Shown: positions 59,511 to 64,000 of the stretch, one piece after another | Position numbering within the stretch: the stretch's first letter is position 1 | Layout: the number at the start of each line of letters is the position of its first letter | Assembly (NCBI GenBank): GCA_013416795.1 | Contig: RQSC01000029.1 | Coordinates: forward strand, 519,584-583,583 | Source of the DNA: Prasinococcaceae sp. CCMP 1430 | Lineage: Eukaryota > Prasinodermophyta > Palmophyllophyceae > Prasinococcales > Prasinococcaceae | Direction of reading: 5' to 3' | DNA length: 64,000 nt | The notes under the pieces: model-generated | The model's database searches: none | Seen by the model: only the letters and a program-made list of their open reading frames with translations | Told to the model about the DNA's origin: nothing | Made by a program: the position numbers and the translations under genes

Positions 59511-62177
59511 TCAGGGCGAGACGTGCGTCTCGATGCCTCTGGCCATGGCCGCATCTGGGGCGGCCTCCGCCGCGCCTGTCGCCGGCCGCAGCGCGTCGGC
59601 CGCCACGAAGAGACCGCGCCACGCGCCGCACGCGAAGTAGCGCACGCCATCAACGCTGCCATCGTTCTTGCCTAGCGGCTGCGAGAGCTCAATGCCCACC
59701 CACTCGCCGGGCGCGAAGGCCGTCCGCCCGTAGTACCGGATCGTCCCCTGCAGCGGCGCCTCGCGGTCGCCGACCATGACGTAATCTCCAGGCTGAAAAG
59801 TGATGGGCGCGCTCGGCTGCTCGCCGCTACCACCGAAGGCCTCCAGCGCAAGACCAAGCGCTTTGACGTCGCCGGCCGCGTGGGCGCGCGCGCACAGGGC
59901 CAGCACGCTCTCCAGCAGCACCTCCCGTTGCGTGAGCGGCGGGTTGTGCTGAGCATTCGCACCCGCCCCCGCACCAAGGGCAATCGGAGGCGCCGGCGCG
60001 TGCGCCATGCGTGGCGTGTGTACGCGTGGGTTCCCCTCTGGGCTGGCCGCGGGCGAAGGCCTGCTCTGTGTCGGCGGGCTCTCTGACCCAGCGGCATCCC
60101 GCGCCTTCGACTTCTCTTCGGCTGTTGCACCGGCATCGTTGCCATCGGCCGCATCGATTGCGGTCTCGCCCCCCAGCGTGCTCTCCACCGCAGGCGACGG
60201 CGCGTCCGCGCCCGCCCGCGCGCCTCGCCGTTCTTCCGCGCGCGTGGCGTTCCGGTCCGTCCCTCTGGCGTCGCGCGCGCCGTCCTCCTCACCCTTGACG
60301 ACGCCGGCGAGCTGTCCTGGCTTGCCTCCCTTGCTCTTGACGCGCTTCATATTGATCTTCGGCACAGGCGGCTTGCGTGCTTTCGTCGCGGTGCCGAATG
60401 TGGCCTCGCTGCCGGCCATCTGCGCGTCCGCGGCATGTGCCTGCTTGGCATTTGCGTCGTGAGTCCCGCGCCCGCCCTTGCCTGTGAGCGCCGCGAGGCT
60501 GCCGGGACCGCCCGCGCCGCTGCCGCCCCGCGCGTTCGCCCCACTGCTGCGCGCGCTCTTGGGCACGGGCTTGCCGCGTGTGAGGGCGGCGAGGCGAGGA
60601 CTCTCTCGCGGGTCGTGCCGGTCGTCGTCCTCGGACCTTTCCTCCACCGTCCCATCGCCGCCCTTCGCACGCGCGCCAGTGTGGGCCTCCTGCAACAGCT
60701 TCTGCTCCTCCACCCACGCCGCCACGACGTCGGAGCGCGGCCGTCCGCCGCGCGCCAAGCGCGCCGACTTCGGGCGCTCGCGCTTCCCCTCCGCGCGGTG
60801 GTGGGCAGCGCGAGCATCACCGGTGGCGCTGCGGTGCGTCTGCGAGCCCGCATCGGGCGCATCGGCTCTATCCTCTCCAGGGGCGGCCGCCCGCGTGCGC
60901 GCATGCGCCGTGCGTGGGCGCGGCAGCCTGCTTCTCGCGGACACGTCCGCGCCGTCGACGGCGCCATTGCTGGTCCGGCTGCCCGCCGAGAGCGCCCCCG
61001 CCGCCTCTCGCGCCGCGCGCTCGACGTCGCAGAGGCGCAGCGCAGCGATGTCATCCGAGGACAGCGTCCTCCCGCGCGCGATGGACTCGCACAGGAGGCG
61101 CACGGCGGCTTCGCCCCGCTCTTCGTGCCCGTCGACGCCAGCCAGCGCCGCGCCGAGCGCCGCCTCGCCGGGCGCCCGCCCGCCCGAATCGCCAGCCCTC
61201 GGCGTCGCCGCCGGAGTGGGGAGCAGGCTGGGCGCGACGCCCTCGCTGGCACTCTCTTCCATGTAGCGCGCGGCCAGCGGGGCCACGAGCGGATGCTTGA
61301 GCAGCTCGGCCGCGCTGGGCCGCTCCGCCGCGCTGCGCCGCAGCATGGAGCGGATGAGGGCGCGCGTGGGCTGCGAGAAGTGCGCCGGCAGGGCCGCCAC
61401 CGAGCCCTTCTTGATCTTGTCCGCCAGCCCCTCCACGTTGAACGCGGTGAAGGCGGGGCGCAGCGCCGCCAGCTCGTAGAGCACGCAGCCCAGGCTCCAG
61501 ATGTCCGCGCCGAGGCCGTACGGTTGGTCGTTGAGCATTTCCGGCGCCATGTAGTTGGGCGTGCCCACGACGGCGGTGGCGCGGGCCCCGGCGTGCTCCA
61601 GGACCTTGCAGAGGCCGAGGTCGCCGAGCCGCGCCGTCCCGTCGCGCTTGAGGAACACGTTGGCGCTCTTGATGTCCCTGTGGATGATGTTGTTCGAGTG
61701 CAGGTGGTCCACCGCGAGCAGCAGCTGCGCCGCCCACTCGAGGATCTGCTCCTCGGCAAAGTAGCGGCCGCGCGCGCGCCGCAGCACGTTGTAGAGGTCG
61801 CCGCCGTCGCAGTACTGCGAGACGATGTGCACCATGCACCCGCGTTCGATCCACGCCTCGCGCGCGCCCACGATGTACGGGTGCCGCAGCCGCGCGTGCG
61901 TCGCGAGCGCCATCTCCTGCAGCGACGCCACGCGCTGGCGCTCGGACTGGCGCGCGAGGCGGATCTTCTTCAGGATGTAGCGGCGGGTGCGCGAGCTCCC
62001 GCCGCCGCGCCCGCCGTTCGCCGCCGCCGCGAGCGCCGCGTTTCCCTCTGCGCCGCCATCGCCGACGCCGTTGGCGTCGGCGGGCGCATCCTCGGCTCCC
62101 TTGGCGCGGCGCGTCACGAGGTAGGCGTCGCCGAAGGCGCCCTTGCCGATGAGCTCGCGCACCGCGTAGTTCTCCAT
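59511..62177 (-). CDS. NEK-like protein kinase with C-terminal CAP-Gly domain
   Basis: One intronless frame of 888 residues from ATG 62177. The kinase domain spans about 4-305: glycine loop GKGAFG (11-16), an Ala/Gly-rich insertion of about 42 residues before the catalytic Lys (YILKKIRL, Lys70), HRDIKSANVFL (167-177), DLG (186-188) in place of DFG, VVGTPNYMAPEML and a typical NEK lobe (YGLGADIWSLGCVLYELAAL). The long middle (about 310-790) is disordered with many Arg/Ser/Pro and R-P-K clusters. Residues 794-865 form a CAP-Gly domain (FQPGDYVMVGDREAPLQGTI; GEWVGIELSQPLGKNDG). GKNDG (836-840) is the tubulin/EB C-terminal EEY-binding loop. NEK kinases act on centrosomes and cilia; a CAP-Gly would tether this one to microtubules. 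I know of no common NEK with this arrangement. Confidence 0.92.
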   Translation of the reverse strand: MENYAVRELIGKGAFGDAYLVTRRAKGAEDAPADANGVGDGGAEGNAALAAAANGGRGGGSSRTRRYILKKIRLARQSERQRVASLQEMALATHARLRHPYIVGAREAWIERGCMVHIVSQYCDGGDLYNVLRRARGRYFAEEQILEWAAQLLLAVDHLHSNNIIHRDIKSANVFLKRDGTARLGDLGLCKVLEHAGARATAVVGTPNYMAPEMLNDQPYGLGADIWSLGCVLYELAALRPAFTAFNVEGLADKIKKGSVAALPAHFSQPTRALIRSMLRRSAAERPSAAELLKHPLVAPLAARYMEESASEGVAPSLLPTPAATPRAGDSGGRAPGEAALGAALAGVDGHEERGEAAVRLLCESIARGRTLSSDDIAALRLCDVERAAREAAGALSAGSRTSNGAVDGADVSARSRLPRPRTAHARTRAAAPGEDRADAPDAGSQTHRSATGDARAAHHRAEGKRERPKSARLARGGRPRSDVVAAWVEEQKLLQEAHTGARAKGGDGTVEERSEDDDRHDPRESPRLAALTRGKPVPKSARSSGANARGGSGAGGPGSLAALTGKGGRGTHDANAKQAHAADAQMAGSEATFGTATKARKPPVPKINMKRVKSKGGKPGQLAGVVKGEEDGARDARGTDRNATRAEERRGARAGADAPSPAVESTLGGETAIDAADGNDAGATAEEKSKARDAAGSESPPTQSRPSPAASPEGNPRVHTPRMAHAPAPPIALGAGAGANAQHNPPLTQREVLLESVLALCARAHAAGDVKALGLALEAFGGSGEQPSAPITFQPGDYVMVGDREAPLQGTIRYYGRTAFAPGEWVGIELSQPLGKNDGSVDGVRYFACGAWRGLFVAADALRPATGAAEAAPDAAMARGIETHVSP

Positions 62178-62769
62178 GGCTGGCGCTGCCCGGGCGTCCG
62201 CGGGGTGGGGGGGCACCCCCCACCCGCCGCGCGCGGCGCCGCGCGCCTCCCGCCCTCCCGGCTGCGCCGCGTTCGAACCGCCGGCCGGCCGCCGCGGCGC
62301 GCTCGCGACGCGGCGATACCATGGCCAGGACCAGGCGCGAGCGACGGCCCGGCGGGTTTTGATTTATTTCTTTCTTGGGGTATTTTCGGACGCGCGGTTT
62401 TTTTTTGGCCCGCTCCGCCCCGCCCGTCATCGGCCGGGCCCGCACAAAACGTACGCAGATCCAAAACGTAAGGCAGAGGCGAGGTATGTTTGCATTGGCA
62501 GAATGTAATGCTTTTTGACCTTCACATCCTTTGCCCTCGGTTTCCTTGACGTGTCCGCAGCGCCAGTGCGAGGTCGACGCTGCACTCTGTGGTCAGAGGC
62601 TCCCACGGGCGCCGCACCACAGGCGCGGCGCCCAAAGTTTTGGACCGAGGTACCGTCGCAGCACAGCACGCGCCTCATCTCGAATTAGGGCACTGCGCAC
62701 TGCCTCAAAAGCGCGGAATCGAAGGCGCCTCCTCCACCGGAAAATGAGGATGTTTGACATGCGAGCGCG
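62178..62769. other. Upstream region of the NEK gene
   Basis: No convincing gene. A T-rich island (62356-62407, ending in a 10-T run) about 180-230 bp upstream of the NEK ATG is a likely promoter element. Acgtacg and aaaacgta motifs and a TGTAA occur at 62440-62508. The stretch 62560-62700 is of ordinary composition with nothing recognised. Confidence 0.4.
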
Positions 62770-63408
62770 CTAATCCGCGGCATTCTCGGTCGCGGGCGCT
62801 GGCGGCGCGGGACGCCGGCGGCGGCTGCGTGCTTTTTGATAGGGGCCCTGCGCGCCGATGGTGGCCCGCCGGCCGCCGGGCGGAGGGCGGACCGCGCGCT
62901 TTCGGCGGGCGGCGTTCCGCAGGTTGGCGCGGGTGGATGCCAAGGACCCCNTGCCTCGTGCTGTTCCGCCCCTGATGCCAGTGAGAAAAGCAGCCTTGCT
63001 TCTCTTTTGGTCGCGCTTCTGCTCAACGGTGGCTCGCAGCATGGCGCCGTCGAGCACGGCGTCGCCGCTGCCCTCGCAAGCGAATGCTGCCGCCTGCGCT
63101 GCCGATGCGAGCTTGCCGATCTGGCGACCGCTAAAGCCCTCGGTGGCCTCCGCCGCGTCCATCAAGTCGGCGTCGCTTGCACATAGCACTGGAGGCTCGG
63201 GGCGGCCAAAGACGCGCCGTGCAAGCTTGTAAAGCGTGCTCCTCTTCGCATTCGCGGGGAAGAACTTGTGAAGCTGGCGGCGCAAGATCTCCAAGCGCTC
63301 GGCCTTGCGTGGCAAGTCGAAGAAGACCGCTTCGTCCATGCGGTCGAGCACGGCACTGTCGAGGTCTTCAGGCCTGTTGCTGGCCAGCACGAGCATGACG
63401 GTGGAGCT
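62770..63408 (-). pseudogene. ATAD3: C-terminal part of an ATAD3-type AAA ATPase (5' part missing)
   Basis: The coding frame runs from about 63408 to a TAG at 62770. It starts at MLVLASNRPEDLDSAVLDRM, the sensor-1 strand and arginine-finger region of the AAA domain. It continues DEAVFFDLPRKAERLEILRR and the sensor-2 helix EGFSGRQIGKLASAAQAAAF, as in ATAD3, a mitochondrial inner-membrane ATPase tied to nucleoid and lipid organisation. The Walker A and B segments that must precede it are not found between 63408 and the plus-strand RPS4 exon at 63860, so the gene is truncated or misassembled. After AAFLTG the sequence becomes Arg/Pro-rich and includes the single N at 62951, so the natural C-terminus is uncertain. 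It could be the last exon of an intact gene only if upstream exons overlap RPS4 antisense. Confidence 0.75.
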
Positions 63409-63859
63409 CGCGCCGCCCGCGCGACGTGGCGCGCCTCCCCGCCGGTGCCTCCGATCGACGTCGCATCGGGGCCGGGCGCATGTGCCCGGGCCCCTTGCGA
63501 CTCCGGCGTCGCCGACCTCCAGGGATCGGGCGGCGACTCGCGCGACGTGTGCGGCTGGGCGGGGCGCGGCGCTCCGCCGCGCCCACCGCCGGGGACCCCC
63601 CCCCCTGTGGTGTGAGCTGGGGTGTGCCCGCGCCGCCGCTGCGAGGGCCGATTCGGGAGCGCGGCGGCGAGCGCACGCTCGAGCGGCCCTGCTTGCCTCG
63701 CTTGCCTCGCTGGCTGTTGCGGGCGCCTGTCGCGGCCACCTGCGATCGCGCCCCCTCCCGCGCGGCCTGCCGCCCGCGATTGCGCCGGCGCCTGTGCCCT
63801 TGCGAATGCGCTCGGTGGCGGCGGTGGTGCTGACGATCGGCTGCGCGTGCGCCCAATAG

Positions 63860-64000
63860 ATGTGCTCTCCATCGCCAAGACCGACGAGTACTTCCGCATG
63901 ATGTACGACACCAAGGGCCGCTTCAAGCTGCACCGCATCTCCGCCGAGGAGGCCGCGTTCAAGCTGTGCAAGGTGAAGCGCTGCCAGCTGGGCGACAAGG
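63860..64000 (+). CDS. RPS4: Internal exon of 40S ribosomal protein S4 (runs off the window)
   Basis: After an acceptor CCAATAG (ends 63859) the frame, entered in phase 1, reads [19 protein letters not shown], then [19 protein letters not shown] and KRCQLGDK at the window edge. This is the central part of eS4 (animal form [20 protein letters not shown]), about residues 115-165. RPS4 is an essential small-subunit protein. Its upstream exons, which should encode about 115 residues including the KOW-preceding S4 domain, are not present on this strand anywhere in 62178-63859. That points to a very long intron, a rearrangement or a chimeric join. Confidence 0.9.

Noticed and set aside
1-64000. CRISPR arrays, insertion sequences, prophage, tRNA genes or viral genes
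   Set aside because: I saw no spaced direct repeats of CRISPR type, no transposase or integrase motifs, no retroelement reverse transcriptase (the only RT is TERT) and no cloverleaf with a GGTTCGA-type arm that I could fold by eye. A tRNA scan would be needed to exclude tRNAs fully.

Overview
The window is nuclear DNA from a very GC-rich eukaryotic microbe, most likely an alga or a related protist. Genes are interrupted by short spliceosomal introns (about 100-290 bp, donors mostly GTGCGT or GTGAGY). The proteins are eukaryotic (telomerase reverse transcriptase, anoctamin, EML, NEK kinase, TRMT61A, IFT22), and the 3' end of a cytoplasmic 28S rRNA is present. A glucan water dikinase and a K+-dependent vacuolar pyrophosphatase fit an alga or protist with starch-type glucan. 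IFT22, an EML protein and a NEK kinase imply a ciliated cell. The sequence does not settle the lineage (haptophyte, green alga, other). There are two N gaps (13470-14288 and 45408-45497) and a single N at 62951.

Layout. 1-5.6 kb: end of an unknown gene, a coiled-coil protein (+) and a JMJD7-like JmjC protein (-). 5.9-10.5 kb: a two-module HELP/WD40 EML protein (-). 11-16.3 kb: an SMC2-like fragment, a QT-repeat protein with a 36-bp minisatellite, the first gap, and a multi-pass membrane protein. 16.7-21.3 kb: TAM41 (+), CCDC6-like (-) and IFT22 (+). 21.5-24.5 kb: a DnaJ/X-domain protein and a small MGN-start protein (both -). 26.6-34.6 kb: an intronless telomerase reverse transcriptase and a large unknown helical protein (both +). 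34.7-37.1 kb: a membrane/coiled-coil protein and a tandem hotdog thioesterase (both -). 37.6-45.4 kb: WDR76/CMR1-like (+), glucan water dikinase (-), RluA-type pseudouridine synthase (+) and TRMT61A (-, 5' end lost in the second gap). 46.25-46.81 kb: an isolated 3' piece of 28S rRNA followed by CA-rich repeats. 48-56.1 kb: SDHAF4 (-), vacuolar pyrophosphatase (+), an RsmD-like methyltransferase (+) and an unknown protein (+). 56.2-62.2 kb: an orphan terminal exon (-), an anoctamin (+) and a NEK kinase ending in a CAP-Gly domain (-). 62.8-64 kb: C-terminal ATAD3 (-) and an internal RPS4 exon (+), both cut short in a suspicious way.

Organisation. Genes are packed tightly and often alternate strand. 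Convergent stops lie 43-200 bp apart. TGTAA/TGTAC elements, in four cases the palindrome TGTACA, sit in or near these short spacers and are the likely polyadenylation signals. Divergent pairs are separated by A/T-richer promoter regions. Exon joins given here were chosen from GT/AG sites with matching phase and family homology, not from transcripts. Start codons are marked unresolved where no ATG fits. The most unusual items are the QT-motif array (a candidate dynein light chain scaffold), the NEK-CAP-Gly fusion, the insertion in the telomerase active-site region, and the truncated ATAD3/RPS4 junction.
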